Source of the DNA: Candidatus Melainabacteria bacterium
GTDB lineage: Bacteria; Cyanobacteriota; Vampirovibrionia; Gastranaerophilales; Gastranaerophilaceae
DNA length: 64,000 bases
NCBI GenBank assembly: GCA_003258795.1
Contig: QHMH01000008.1
Coordinates: 1 to 64,000, forward strand
Reading direction: 5' to 3'
The position numbers and the translations under genes are program-made. This document shows, piece after piece, positions 42,215 to 51,008 of the stretch. A model generated the notes under the pieces. That model was not told the DNA's origin. It did not search any database and saw nothing but the letters and a program-made list of their open reading frames with translations. Positions within the stretch are counted from its first letter, which is position 1. Each line of letters begins with the position of its first letter.

Positions 42215-43720
42215 TTAACCTTTAAATTTAATTATTTCATTTTTAAGAGCTTCTTTATCACTATCAGTTAAAGCTTCGCCTTTATTTAATCTTTCAATTA
42301 AATCTTTCATGTTTGCATTATAGTAAGTGAACCAGTCTTGTTTGAATTGTTGAATATCTTTATTTTCAATGTCATCAAGAAGTCCTTCGTTTGCTGCAAA
42401 TAAGATACTAACTTGCTCTGCAACGCTTAATGGTTGGTATTGAGGTTGTTTCAAAACTTCAGTAAGTTTTTGACCTCTCAACAATTGTTGTTTAGTTGTT
42501 TTATCCAAATCAGAAGCGAATTGAGCAAAAGCTTGAAGTTCATTGTATTGTGCTAAATCAAGTCTTAATTTTCCTGCAACTTGTTTGATAGCTTTAGTTT
42601 GAGCTGCACCACCTACACGTGAAACTGAAATCCCTGCATTGATTGCTGGTCTAATACCAGAGTTAAATAGAGAAGATTCCAAGAATATTTGACCGTCAGT
42701 AATTGAAATTACGTTGGTAGGAATGTATGCAGAAACATCCCCAGCTTGAGTTTCAATAATTGGCAAGGCAGTAATACTTCCGCCACCCAATTCATCTGAC
42801 AACTTACAAGCTCTTTCAAGAAGTCTTGAGTGCAAGTAGAAAACATCTCCAGGGTAAGCTTCACGACCTGGTGGTCTACGAAGAAGCAAACTCATTGCAC
42901 GGTAAGCTTGAGCTTGTTTTGTCAAATCATCATAAATAATCAAAACGTGACGACCTTGTTCCAAAAATTCTTCTGCCATTGCACATCCAGCGAATGGTGC
43001 GATGTATTGAAGAGGTGCAGATTCGTTTGCTGTTGCAGAAACGATGATTGTATAATCCATTGCACCGTGTTTTTCTAATGTTTTTGCCAATTGCGCAATC
43101 GTTGATGCTTTTTGCCCGATTGCAACATATATACAAATTACATCTTGACCTTTTTGGTTGATAATCGTGTCAATTGCAATTGCAGTTTTACCTGTTTGTC
43201 TGTCACCGATAATCAACTCTCTTTGCCCTCTTCCAATAGGAGTAAGAGCATCAATTGCTGTTAAACCTGTTTGTAATGGTTCGTGAACTGATTTTCTGGT
43301 AATAATCCCTGGGGCAACTTTTTCGATAGGTCTTGTTTTAGTTGCCTTTATGTCCCCTTTACCATCTACTGCAACACCTGTTGGGTTTACGATTCTTCCG
43401 ATAAGTTCATCCCCAACCGGAACAGATGCAATTCTACCAGTAGTTTTTACAAGCATTCCTTCTTTAATGTGTTGATATTCACCCAAGATTACAACCCCGA
43501 CATTACCTTCTTCAAGGTTAAGAGTAATACCTAAAGTTCCTTTTCCATCTTGAAATTCTACCAATTCGTTTGACATAACATTACGAAGTCCGTAAATTCT
43601 TGCGATGCCATCACCCAACTCAAGTACTGACCCTACATTTGAAATTTCTGTTTGGGCTTCATAGTTTTGAATTTTTTCCTTGATTATTGAGCTAATTTCA
43701 TCAGGTTTTATCAGTGCCAT
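42215..43720 (-). CDS. atpA: ATP synthase alpha subunit
   Basis: The 501-residue F1 subunit has the Walker A GDRQTGKTAIAIDT, the GLRNVMSNELVEF N-terminal beta barrel, HVLIIYDDLTKQA and the alpha signature PAINAGISVSRVGGAAQ. It binds non-catalytic ATP and forms the hexamer with beta. Full length. It lies between atpH and atpG with short gaps. Confidence 0.98.
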   Translation of the reverse strand: MALIKPDEISSIIKEKIQNYEAQTEISNVGSVLELGDGIARIYGLRNVMSNELVEFQDGKGTLGITLNLEEGNVGVVILGEYQHIKEGMLVKTTGRIASVPVGDELIGRIVNPTGVAVDGKGDIKATKTRPIEKVAPGIITRKSVHEPLQTGLTAIDALTPIGRGQRELIIGDRQTGKTAIAIDTIINQKGQDVICIYVAIGQKASTIAQLAKTLEKHGAMDYTIIVSATANESAPLQYIAPFAGCAMAEEFLEQGRHVLIIYDDLTKQAQAYRAMSLLLRRPPGREAYPGDVFYLHSRLLERACKLSDELGGGSITALPIIETQAGDVSAYIPTNVISITDGQIFLESSLFNSGIRPAINAGISVSRVGGAAQTKAIKQVAGKLRLDLAQYNELQAFAQFASDLDKTTKQQLLRGQKLTEVLKQPQYQPLSVAEQVSILFAANEGLLDDIENKDIQQFKQDWFTYYNANMKDLIERLNKGEALTDSDKEALKNEIIKFKG

Positions 43721-43730
43721 TTTTCACCTC

Positions 43731-44255
43731 TTATTTTGCTATTTCTTTTTTCATTTCTTCAAATTTATGTTTAAGACTCATATCTATAACATTGTCTTCT
43801 GTTTTTATTACAAGCCCTGCAATTATATCCTTATCTAACTGTGTTTCAAGTTCGATATTTTTATTCAATTTTTGTGCAAGCTTGTTTATAAGTTTTGATT
43901 TCAATTCTTCATCAAGTTCTATTGCTGAAATTACTGAAACTTTTTGGATATTTTTTTGTTTATCAACATCTTTGGAATATGATTCTAAAATTTCGTCAAT
44001 CAAGTTAAATCTATCTTTATCAACGAGTAGTTTCAAAAAGTTTAACAAAGTTTTATCAATTTTTCCTGCAAATATTTTTTCAATTACAGATTTTTTATCT
44101 TCGATTGATATTACAGGATTTGACATGAAATCTTTCAAATCTTGAGAAGAAGAAAGTGTATCCACAATTTCTTCAAGTTCTTTTCTTATTTTGTCACTAT
44201 CTTGTGAAAGTTCAAGAAGTGCATCTGAATATCGTTTTGCTGTTAAACCAGACAT
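43731..44255 (-). CDS. atpH: ATP synthase delta subunit
   Basis: The 174-residue subunit has the N-terminal helical bundle (GLTAKRYSDALLELS) and the C-terminal strand/helix with VISAIELDEELKSKL and KTEDNVIDMSLKHK. It links F1 to the b/b' stator. The start overlaps the atpF stop by one base (TAATG), indicating coupling. Confidence 0.93.
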   Translation of the reverse strand: MSGLTAKRYSDALLELSQDSDKIRKELEEIVDTLSSSQDLKDFMSNPVISIEDKKSVIEKIFAGKIDKTLLNFLKLLVDKDRFNLIDEILESYSKDVDKQKNIQKVSVISAIELDEELKSKLINKLAQKLNKNIELETQLDKDIIAGLVIKTEDNVIDMSLKHKFEEMKKEIAK

Positions 44256-44764
44256 TAGAATTTTAACCCATCCAATTTATCTATACTATCGTTAATATAC
44301 TTTTTGTGAAGATCTCCATTTTGTTCAAGGAGATTTTTAATATTTTCTTTTGCTCTTTCAATTGAAGCTTCTGATATATTTTTCATTAGATCTGAAATAA
44401 TTTGTTTTTCTTCTGCTTCGATAACTTTTTGAGCATTTTTTTCAATATTAGAAACTTGTTTTGAGGCATCTTCAAGAATTTTCGTTGCAACTGATTCTGC
44501 ATTTTTTATTGCACGTTCGTTTATCTCTTTGATATCTTGCGGCAACTTTTCTACTTCTTTTTGTGCTGAATGAAGTTTGCTTTCAGAGTCAGATTTAAAA
44601 GCTTTTGCATCTTCAATAGCTTGACGAACTTTTTCTTGAACAGAGGTAAGAATAGCGGAAACATTTATTTTTTTGAAAACAACAATAAGTATTGCTGCGA
44701 AAACAATAAAGTTTAGCAAGTTTGTATTAACTGTTAAATTCCAAATTTTAAGTAATAATTCCAT
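44255..44764 (-). CDS. atpF: ATP synthase b subunit
   Basis: The 169-residue stator subunit has one N-terminal membrane helix (about 12-30, NFIVFAAILIVVFKK) and a long charged coiled coil. It is distinct from the b' gene just upstream; a b/b' heterodimer is typical of cyanobacteria and related lineages. It overlaps atpH by one base. Confidence 0.9.
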   Translation of the reverse strand: MELLLKIWNLTVNTNLLNFIVFAAILIVVFKKINVSAILTSVQEKVRQAIEDAKAFKSDSESKLHSAQKEVEKLPQDIKEINERAIKNAESVATKILEDASKQVSNIEKNAQKVIEAEEKQIISDLMKNISEASIERAKENIKNLLEQNGDLHKKYINDSIDKLDGLKF

Positions 44765-44770
44765 AATGTT

Positions 44771-45184
44771 CTAACCTGATATTTTTGCAGAAATTTGATT
44801 TGCAAGGTCATCTATTTGACTTGACAAAGTGTTTTCCGCATCTGCTTTAGATGAATACAATTCTTTTTTTGCATTTTCTATTTTTTCTCTTGAAGCTTTT
44901 TGAGCTTCAGATTGCATATTTGTTTTTTGTTGTTGAGCCTCAATTGTTTTTTGATTGATAACTTTCTTTGCTTCTTGTTTTGTTTCAAGAATTTTTTCTT
45001 CTTTATCAGCAAGAAGTTTTTCAGATTTTTCAAGATTATTGTGTGCAACTTCGTTTGTATCGTCAATAAATTTACGACGTTGTTCTACAATCTGCTCCAT
45101 AGGTTTGTAGCAAATTGCATTCATAATAACAACGAAGAGTATAAAACTTATTGCCGATACAAAAAATGTTGCGTTAAATTCCAT
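44771..45184 (-). CDS. atpF': ATP synthase b' subunit
   Basis: The 137-residue second b-type subunit has an N-terminal membrane helix (FFVSAISFILFVVIMNAI), the conserved KPMEQIVEQRRKFIDD motif of b' and a Lys/Glu/Gln-rich coiled coil. Having b' (called atpG in cyanobacteria) between c and b is the cyanobacterial arrangement and the best lineage marker here. Confidence 0.9.
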   Translation of the reverse strand: MEFNATFFVSAISFILFVVIMNAICYKPMEQIVEQRRKFIDDTNEVAHNNLEKSEKLLADKEEKILETKQEAKKVINQKTIEAQQQKTNMQSEAQKASREKIENAKKELYSSKADAENTLSSQIDDLANQISAKISG

Positions 45185-45188
45185 CTTA

Positions 45189-45419
45189 CTAACCCATCAT
45201 ACCTGAAAGTTTCAATGCGATAACAAGTGCGTAAATTGCGCAGGCTTCAGCCATTGCTGCACCGATAAGGAAGAATACCAATGCTTTAGCAGCGATTTCT
45301 GGTTGTCTTGACATTGCTTCCATCAAACCTTTTGTTGCAACACCAATACCCAAACCTGCACCAACTGCACCGAACCCGATTGCAATACCTGCACCTAATT
45401 GAGCTAATTCTGAAACCAT
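45189..45419 (-). CDS. atpE: ATP synthase c subunit
   Basis: The 76-residue hairpin has helix 1 with the Gly-rich GAVGAGLGIGVA motif, loop RQPE and helix 2 with the ion-binding Glu in AAMAEACAIYALV. The Na+-type ligands (Gln in helix 1, Ser-Thr after Glu) are replaced by Ile and Ala-Cys, favouring proton coupling. AAAGGAAAAA precedes the ATG. Confidence 0.96.
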   Translation of the reverse strand: MVSELAQLGAGIAIGFGAVGAGLGIGVATKGLMEAMSRQPEIAAKALVFFLIGAAMAEACAIYALVIALKLSGMMG

Positions 45420-45450
45420 AATTTTTTCCTTTCTATATACTGTCTGTAAA

Positions 45451-46131
45451 TTATTCCTCTTGGATTGCTGTTGAAATGTAAACCATTGTCAACATAGCAA
45501 AAACTAATGCTTGAACACATGCTACCAAAACTTCAAAGAACATAAACGGTAAAGGTAGCGCATACGCACAAATTCCTAACATTGCGCTTATCAATATTTC
45601 TCCCGCAAGAATATTACCAAAAAGTCGGAGTGCCAATGTTAATGGTCTTGTGAACATTTCTAATATTTCAATAAGCATCATGAATATGCTTATTGGCGAA
45701 AAGTCATGCAAGATAAATTTGAATTTCTTTTTCATAAGTCCTGCGGCAACATAATATATTAGTACTATTATAGCCATAGCTGCAGTAACATTTATGTCAT
45801 TTGTTGGAGATGCCAACTCACCATGTTTCATTTGCAAAACCTTGAAAGGTATTTGACCCATAAGATTTGCTACGATGATGAAGAAAAATAAAGATGCAAT
45901 TAAAGGAATGTGTTTTCTTCCTTCTTTTCCCATCAAAGTATCTGACATTCCCCAGAAAAATCCGAGTAAATTTTCAAAGACTATTTGAAGTTTATTTGGA
46001 ACGATGCTTAATTTTCTTGTTGCAATAAATGCCACAATAATAATAAAAACCATTGCCACCCACATAGTTACGAGCGTATCCATGTTGAGTGTGTAATTAC
46101 CAATTTGTGCTATCCAATGTCCATGACTCAT
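45451..46131 (-). CDS. atpB: ATP synthase a subunit
   Basis: The 226-residue membrane subunit has five or six helices, with the essential Arg in LTLALRLFGNILAGE. It forms the ion half-channels against the c ring. GAGGA precedes the ATG. It is the first gene of the cluster; atpI is not upstream, and the divergent birA gene begins 86 bp away. Confidence 0.96.
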   Translation of the reverse strand: MSHGHWIAQIGNYTLNMDTLVTMWVAMVFIIIVAFIATRKLSIVPNKLQIVFENLLGFFWGMSDTLMGKEGRKHIPLIASLFFFIIVANLMGQIPFKVLQMKHGELASPTNDINVTAAMAIIVLIYYVAAGLMKKKFKFILHDFSPISIFMMLIEILEMFTRPLTLALRLFGNILAGEILISAMLGICAYALPLPFMFFEVLVACVQALVFAMLTMVYISTAIQEE

Positions 46132-46204
46132 AGATTTTCCTCTGTAAAGTTCAAATTTAGAACCCTTTGATTGTTATAGTATCACTTGAAATTTTTTTTT
46201 CAAA

Positions 46205-46210
46205 TATAAT
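46205..46210 (+). promoter_or_regulatory. -10 box 7 nt before birA ATG (leaderless)
   Basis: TATAAT is followed by TTATAAT and the ATG at 46218. A second overlapping TATAAT ends directly at the ATG, but is too close to serve it. Confidence 0.55.
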
Positions 46211-46217
46211 TTATAAT

Positions 46218-46781
46218 ATGAATGTAATAAATTTTAAAAAACTTAATTCAACAAACGATTTTTCAAAGTCAAATATTGACAAACTTCAAAATTTTGATGT
46301 TGTTTCTACTGACATACAAACCTCTGGTCACGGACAATGGGGTAGAGTTTGGTTAGATATTGGAAATGAAAATATTTATCTTTCAATAATATTAAAACCT
46401 GATTTTGATTATAAAAACTTATATTCAGAAATTGTTAGATATACTGCTGTGTGTGTTTGTGAAACTTTTGTTGAATATGGACTTGAACCAAATATTAAAC
46501 TTCCTAATGACGTTATGATAAAAGGGAAAAAAATTTCAGGAATATTGGCAGAAGCTGTAACTAAAGGTGAAACCTTAAAGGGAATTATTGTGGGTGTAGG
46601 TATAAATTTAAATGCATCTACGGATGATTACAAAAAAATTGATCAGCCAGTTACAGCATTAAATTTAGAACTTAACCAAAAAGTTGATAAAAATAAATTT
46701 ATGGATTTGTTTTTAAACCGTTTTGAAAATAATTATCCTGATTTTTTGAAACATGGGGTTAATCTAAAATCTTTTTTATGA
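46218..46781 (+). CDS. birA: Biotin-protein ligase, catalytic domain only
   Basis: The 187-residue protein attaches biotin to carboxyltransferase carrier proteins. It has NSTNDFSKS, TSGHGQWGRVW (in place of the usual GRGRxGRxW), KLPNDVMIKGKKISGIL with the catalytic Lys, and VGVGINLN. It lacks the DNA-binding domain and has only a short C-terminal part, so it is a minimal enzyme without a repressor role. The start is ATG 46218; the mRNA is probably leaderless. Confidence 0.88.
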   Translation: MNVINFKKLNSTNDFSKSNIDKLQNFDVVSTDIQTSGHGQWGRVWLDIGNENIYLSIILKPDFDYKNLYSEIVRYTAVCVCETFVEYGLEPNIKLPNDVMIKGKKISGILAEAVTKGETLKGIIVGVGINLNASTDDYKKIDQPVTALNLELNQKVDKNKFMDLFLNRFENNYPDFLKHGVNLKSFL

Positions 46782-46787
46782 TATAAA
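46782..46787 (+). promoter_or_regulatory. -10 box 7 nt before the TPR gene at 46795
   Basis: TATAAA directly follows the birA stop and is followed by GTAGGTT and the ATG at 46795. GTAGG is very close to the ATG to act as a ribosome binding site. Confidence 0.45.
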
Positions 46788-46794
46788 GTAGGTT

Positions 46795-48171
46795 ATGAAA
46801 AAACTATTATACTTTTTCTTTATATTGTTAATTTCATCAAATGTGGTCTTTTCTAACGAGATTACGGATGATTATGTTGACATTGCAAAAAATTTAATGA
46901 ATGAAAATAATATTGTTGATGCAAAAAAATATGTAGATTTAGTTCTGATTTTAGAGCCAGATAATGAAAAGGCTTTTGCTTTAAAGAATATTATCAATTC
47001 AAATGAGCAAACTTTTATTGTTGCAGACACTCCGGTTACGATTGAAGAATTTCCTTTAAATAGTGCTATAGAAGATGTCGAAAATGCGAAGGGAATCGTA
47101 TATTTTAACGAAGAAAACTATGAAAAAGCTATAAAAAGTTTTAAAAGAGCAAAAAAAGAAAATAGAGAAATTTCATATTATAATATAGCTCTTTCATATA
47201 AGATGTTAGGTAAATGTAATAAAACAGAAAAATATTTAAATAAAATCTTTGAAAATAATTTACAATCGGAAGATGCATTACTTTTATCGGCAACGATGTA
47301 TAGAGGAAGTGAGCGTTTTGATCGTTTAAAATCTGTTTTAGAAGTTAGTCCCGTAAATTATAAGGCACTTTTTTATTCAGCAGAATACAACAAAAATATT
47401 GGCGCTTATCAAGTAGCAGAAGAATATTATAAAAAAGCAATCGACATTGAGGGTAAACTTGCAGCAGCCTATTTAGGCTTGGGGCAGTGCTATTTTGAAA
47501 CAGGAAATTTTGATGATGCAATTCAAAATTTTCAAAAATATTTAACTTTTATTCCAGATGATGATGAAGTATCATTTTTACTTGCAAAATCGTATGAAAG
47601 AATAGGGCTAACAGCGGAAGCAAAAAAAATTCTTATGGGAATGCAAAGTTTAGGTTGTGAAAGAAACTATTTGTTTGAACTCGCAAAAGTAAACTACTTT
47701 GAGCAGAATTATCAAATTGCAACATATATCTTGAAAAGAATTATAAGAGAAGAAAAATCTCCAATGTATTACAATCTTCTTGGACTTTGTTATTATCAAA
47801 GTGAAAATATGAATGATGCTTTAATATATTTTTCAAAAGCACTTGAATTGGACAAAACAAGTCCTGCTATCTATTACAATATGGCATCATGTTATAGTGT
47901 GACTGGAGATAAAAATTTAGCAAAACAGTATATTGATATTGCATCTACGATAATACCGACAGATGCTAAAAGTTATGCTGATAAAGCCATTATATACCTA
48001 AAACTTTCTAAATATGACATGGCGCTTGAAACGGTAAATGAAGGTATTTCAAAATTTGAAGATAACAAAAATTTGTATATTATTAAACTAAAAATATGTA
48101 AAGTTTTGGGAAATATGAATGAATATGAAAAAACAAGAAATGTTTTATATTCAAGGTTTGGCACGAAATGA
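46795..48171 (+). CDS. Secreted TPR protein
   Basis: The 458-residue protein has a signal peptide (first 20 residues, ending near VVFS) and about ten TPRs over residues 95-440. Examples are AKGIVYFNEENYEKAIKSFKRA and AAYLGLGQCYFETGNFDDAI. Predicted periplasmic, possibly outer-membrane attached, though no lipobox Cys is seen. It overlaps the phosphoesterase gene by 4 bp, so their products are made together. Function unknown. Confidence 0.78.
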   Translation: MKKLLYFFFILLISSNVVFSNEITDDYVDIAKNLMNENNIVDAKKYVDLVLILEPDNEKAFALKNIINSNEQTFIVADTPVTIEEFPLNSAIEDVENAKGIVYFNEENYEKAIKSFKRAKKENREISYYNIALSYKMLGKCNKTEKYLNKIFENNLQSEDALLLSATMYRGSERFDRLKSVLEVSPVNYKALFYSAEYNKNIGAYQVAEEYYKKAIDIEGKLAAAYLGLGQCYFETGNFDDAIQNFQKYLTFIPDDDEVSFLLAKSYERIGLTAEAKKILMGMQSLGCERNYLFELAKVNYFEQNYQIATYILKRIIREEKSPMYYNLLGLCYYQSENMNDALIYFSKALELDKTSPAIYYNMASCYSVTGDKNLAKQYIDIASTIIPTDAKSYADKAIIYLKLSKYDMALETVNEGISKFEDNKNLYIIKLKICKVLGNMNEYEKTRNVLYSRFGTK

Positions 48172-49130
48172 AGAAAAATTTTATAAAAGGATTATTTGAT
48201 AATATATTTGTAGTTTTTGTTGCGGTGGCATTATTTTTTGCTATAACTTCATCATCATCAGCAGATGAATTGTCTTTTGCTCAAATAAGTGATGCACACT
48301 ATTCTCCTGACAAAGTTAATACCTCATATCGATTGAATGCAGAATCAAAATCGTTACTTGAAGATGCAATAACTCAAGTAAACTTGACACCACATATTGA
48401 TTTTGTTGTATTTACAGGAGATATGATAAACAAACCTCGAAAAAATGATTTATTGGATTTTATAAAAATAGCTAATACTCTGAAAAAACCTTGGTATGCA
48501 GCATTTGGAAATCACGATATATCAATAGGAGGTTACTTATCAAAGAAAAAATATACTCAAATTTTGGGAGAGAATAATAAGACTTTAAGTAAAATTAAAA
48601 AACCATATTATTCTTTCACGCCAAAGCAAGGATACAAAGTAATTATTCTTGATACGATTATTGATGATAGAATTACGGCAAATGGGGAGATTGATTCAGA
48701 ACAAGTCAAATGGCTTGATAAAGAACTTTCACGTTCTCAAAAAGATGTAGTGCTTATATTTTGTCATGTTCCTATAATAGAACCTTTTAAAAGCTCTGGA
48801 CATAAGCTTAATAATGATGAGGAAGTTTTAAAAATTTTGTCAAAATATAAAAATCCAATAGGCGTGTTTTCTGGTCACTACCATACGACAAAAATCATAC
48901 CAAAAGACAATATTTTATTTGTAAGTACTCCGTCATTGGTTTCTTATCCAAATGCATTCAGAATTGTTAAAGTATTAAAATGTAAAGATAAGGTAGTTTT
49001 TGATGTTTCTTTCAAAGAAACAAACTTGAAAAATGTTCAACAAACTGCTAAACTTATGGTGTTTTCTGCATCAAAATACTATGGTGAGGATGATGATAGA
49101 AACCTAAAATATACTGTAAAAAGAAAATAA
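48168..49130 (+). CDS. Exported calcineurin-like metallophosphoesterase
   Basis: The 320-residue protein has an N-terminal hydrophobic helix or signal (about 10-30). A metallophosphoesterase fold with the five metal motifs follows: D-x-H in QISDAHYS, GD in FTGDM, GNHD, H in IFCHVP and G-H-x-H in FSGHYHTT. It probably acts in the periplasm or at the membrane on a phosphate ester. Its ATGA overlap with the TPR gene suggests a functional link. The substrate is unknown. Confidence 0.85.
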   Translation: MKKNFIKGLFDNIFVVFVAVALFFAITSSSSADELSFAQISDAHYSPDKVNTSYRLNAESKSLLEDAITQVNLTPHIDFVVFTGDMINKPRKNDLLDFIKIANTLKKPWYAAFGNHDISIGGYLSKKKYTQILGENNKTLSKIKKPYYSFTPKQGYKVIILDTIIDDRITANGEIDSEQVKWLDKELSRSQKDVVLIFCHVPIIEPFKSSGHKLNNDEEVLKILSKYKNPIGVFSGHYHTTKIIPKDNILFVSTPSLVSYPNAFRIVKVLKCKDKVVFDVSFKETNLKNVQQTAKLMVFSASKYYGEDDDRNLKYTVKRK

Positions 49131-49141
49131 GGAAGATAAAA

Positions 49142-50062
49142 ATGGAAGATTTTAAAGTAAAATTCAGAGGAGTTAGAGGTAGTTATCCTGTTGCTGATAA
49201 AAGATTTCTAAATTATGGTGGAAATACATCTTGTGTTGAGGTTAATGTTGGCGGTCATCTAATAATTTTGGATGCTGGAACGGGGTTAATTTCTTTGGGT
49301 AATGAACTTTTAAAGGATTATTTATCTTCTGGTACGGATATGTATAACAGAAAACCAGTACATGCAACTATTTTGTTAAGCCATATTCATCAAGACCACA
49401 TTCAAGGGTTTACGTTCTTTAAACCAACTAATTTTTCATCAACAGTCATAAACGTTTTTGGTTCAGTAAATTATGGCGAAAGTTTAACAGATGAGTTGTC
49501 AAAAATTTTATTTAATAAGGCATTTCCTCTTGATTTAAAGGATATTGCTGCAAAACTTGAAATCCATAATGCAGAAGAAACAACATGTATAGTTTTAAAC
49601 GAAGATGAAACTCGTATAAGACGTATAGAAAAAGAAGATGATCTAAAACCAAAAGGAGAAGAGGTTATAATCTCTTATTATAAGTCATATGCACACCCTC
49701 AAGATGGTGTTATGATTTATAAAATAGCTTACAAAGATAAATCTCTTGTTTATGCAACAGATAAAGAAGGTTACATTGGTGGCGACAAAAAAATGTCAAA
49801 ATTTGCAAGAGATTGCAACTTGTTGATTCACGATGCACAGTATACGACGGAAGATTATTTAAACCCTTGCTCTCCAAAGCAAGGCTATGGACATTCTACA
49901 TTTGAGATGGCACTTGAAACAAAAAAACTTGCTAATGCTAAAAACCTTATAATGTACCATTTTGATCCGTCTTATGATGATGAAAAACTTGATATGATTT
50001 CACAATCATATCAATATGGTGATGTTTGTATGGCTCGTGAAGGTTTGGAAATATCTCTATGA
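49142..50062 (+). CDS. MBL-fold metallo-hydrolase
   Basis: The 306-residue beta-lactamase-fold protein starts KFRGVRGSYPV and has NTSCVEVNVGGHLIILDAGTG and the metal motif H-x-H-x-D-H in LSHIHQDHIQG. Later metal ligands lie in ATDKEG, IHDAQYT and the final YHFDPS region. There is no signal peptide. Relatives include phosphodiesterases and RNase Z-like enzymes. It follows the phosphoesterase by 11 bp and overlaps the TPR gene by 4 bp. Confidence 0.85.
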   Translation: MEDFKVKFRGVRGSYPVADKRFLNYGGNTSCVEVNVGGHLIILDAGTGLISLGNELLKDYLSSGTDMYNRKPVHATILLSHIHQDHIQGFTFFKPTNFSSTVINVFGSVNYGESLTDELSKILFNKAFPLDLKDIAAKLEIHNAEETTCIVLNEDETRIRRIEKEDDLKPKGEEVIISYYKSYAHPQDGVMIYKIAYKDKSLVYATDKEGYIGGDKKMSKFARDCNLLIHDAQYTTEDYLNPCSPKQGYGHSTFEMALETKKLANAKNLIMYHFDPSYDDEKLDMISQSYQYGDVCMAREGLEISL

Positions 50063-50613
50063 AAAAGTTCTTTTGGGTACTTTTATGTCTTATGTTTACA
50101 AGTAGTGTGTTCGCACTTGAGCCTAAACCAATTGATGCTGTAAGAAATGCAACACATCACAATAATTTAGGACTGGAATGTTTAGCAGAAGGTTACTATG
50201 AAGCTGCAGTTGCTGAATTTCAACTTGCAATTGACCTTAATCCAACAAGTAAGGCTTCTGCAGTTTACTATAATAATTTAGGCGAAGCATATATGAATCT
50301 TCAGATGTTTGCGGAAGCTCAGGTATGCTTCGAGAACTCAATTAAACTGTCACCATTGCCATTTTCTTATTATAAAAATCTCGTGAGAGCATATAAATAT
50401 CAAGGGATTTTAACCCAAAAAATAAACGAGTTTACTCCTCTTGAAAGTAGAAATTCTTTGAACATGATTATATTGGGACTTTGTTATATTGAAAGAGGAG
50501 ATTTGCGACGAGGAATTATTAAGCTTGATGAATTTTGTATGCAAGAACCTGATTTGATAACTACTTCTGGAGTGAAAAGATATTTAAAAGCTATTACGGA
50601 GCAAGATTTTTAA
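50059..50613 (+). CDS. Secreted TPR protein
   Basis: The 184-residue protein has a signal peptide (MKKFFWVLLCLMFTSSVFA, cleaved after A19) and three TPRs (NNLGLECLAEGYYEAAVAEF and following). It overlaps the MBL-hydrolase stop by 4 bp. It closes a TPR/phosphoesterase/MBL/TPR unit in which two exported TPR proteins frame two hydrolases. Its role may be to recruit one of them, which is inference. Confidence 0.78.
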   Translation: MKKFFWVLLCLMFTSSVFALEPKPIDAVRNATHHNNLGLECLAEGYYEAAVAEFQLAIDLNPTSKASAVYYNNLGEAYMNLQMFAEAQVCFENSIKLSPLPFSYYKNLVRAYKYQGILTQKINEFTPLESRNSLNMIILGLCYIERGDLRRGIIKLDEFCMQEPDLITTSGVKRYLKAITEQDF

Positions 50614-50681
50614 CTTAAACTTTTTCTAATTATTTTGAATGATTTTTTTATATATTGTATTATTTTTTTTTATTTTTTTGC

Positions 50682-50687
50682 TATTAT
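50682..50687 (+). promoter_or_regulatory. -10 box 6 nt before the ATG at 50694 (leaderless)
   Basis: TATTAT is followed by TGTCGT and the ATG; no ribosome binding site is visible in the T-rich upstream region. Confidence 0.45.
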
Positions 50688-50693
50688 TGTCGT

Positions 50694-51005
50694 ATGGATA
50701 TTTTCAAAAGTTTCGAAGTATTTTTAGCAGAACCATTGAGTGTATTAAAAAACCACATCATACAGATTGTTGGACTTAATTCTGGTGCAGGTGCAAAGTC
50801 TGAAATTACTGTTGATATGATGAAAAACAAAACTCAATTGACTGTTTTTAATAGCGATAAAATGTACAATATTTTGAAAAGAGCCAATTCAAAACCTAAA
50901 AAAACAGAAATATCTCAAGACAGACACCAGCTTATAACAGAAATGTTTGCTTCAAAACCAGAAAACAAAAAGCCTGTCTTTGGAAGATTGACTTTGAGAG
51001 CGTAA
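50694..51005 (+). CDS. Unknown 103-residue protein ahead of engB
   Basis: The protein begins MDIFKSFEVFLAEPLSVLKN. Residues 20-70 include a Gly-rich NSGAGAKSEIT stretch, followed by basic helices. It has no signal peptide and no motif I recognise. It ends 3 bp before engB, so it is co-transcribed with that ribosome-assembly GTPase. The -10 box 6 nt upstream of its ATG suggests the whole mRNA is leaderless. Start by inference. Confidence 0.5.
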   Translation: MDIFKSFEVFLAEPLSVLKNHIIQIVGLNSGAGAKSEITVDMMKNKTQLTVFNSDKMYNILKRANSKPKKTEISQDRHQLITEMFASKPENKKPVFGRLTLRA

Positions 51006-51008
51006 ATC

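Noticed and set aside
45189..45419. Na+-coupled ATP synthase c subunit
   Set aside because: The helix-1 Gln and the Ser-Thr next to the helix-2 Glu, needed for Na+ binding, are replaced by Ile and Ala-Cys.
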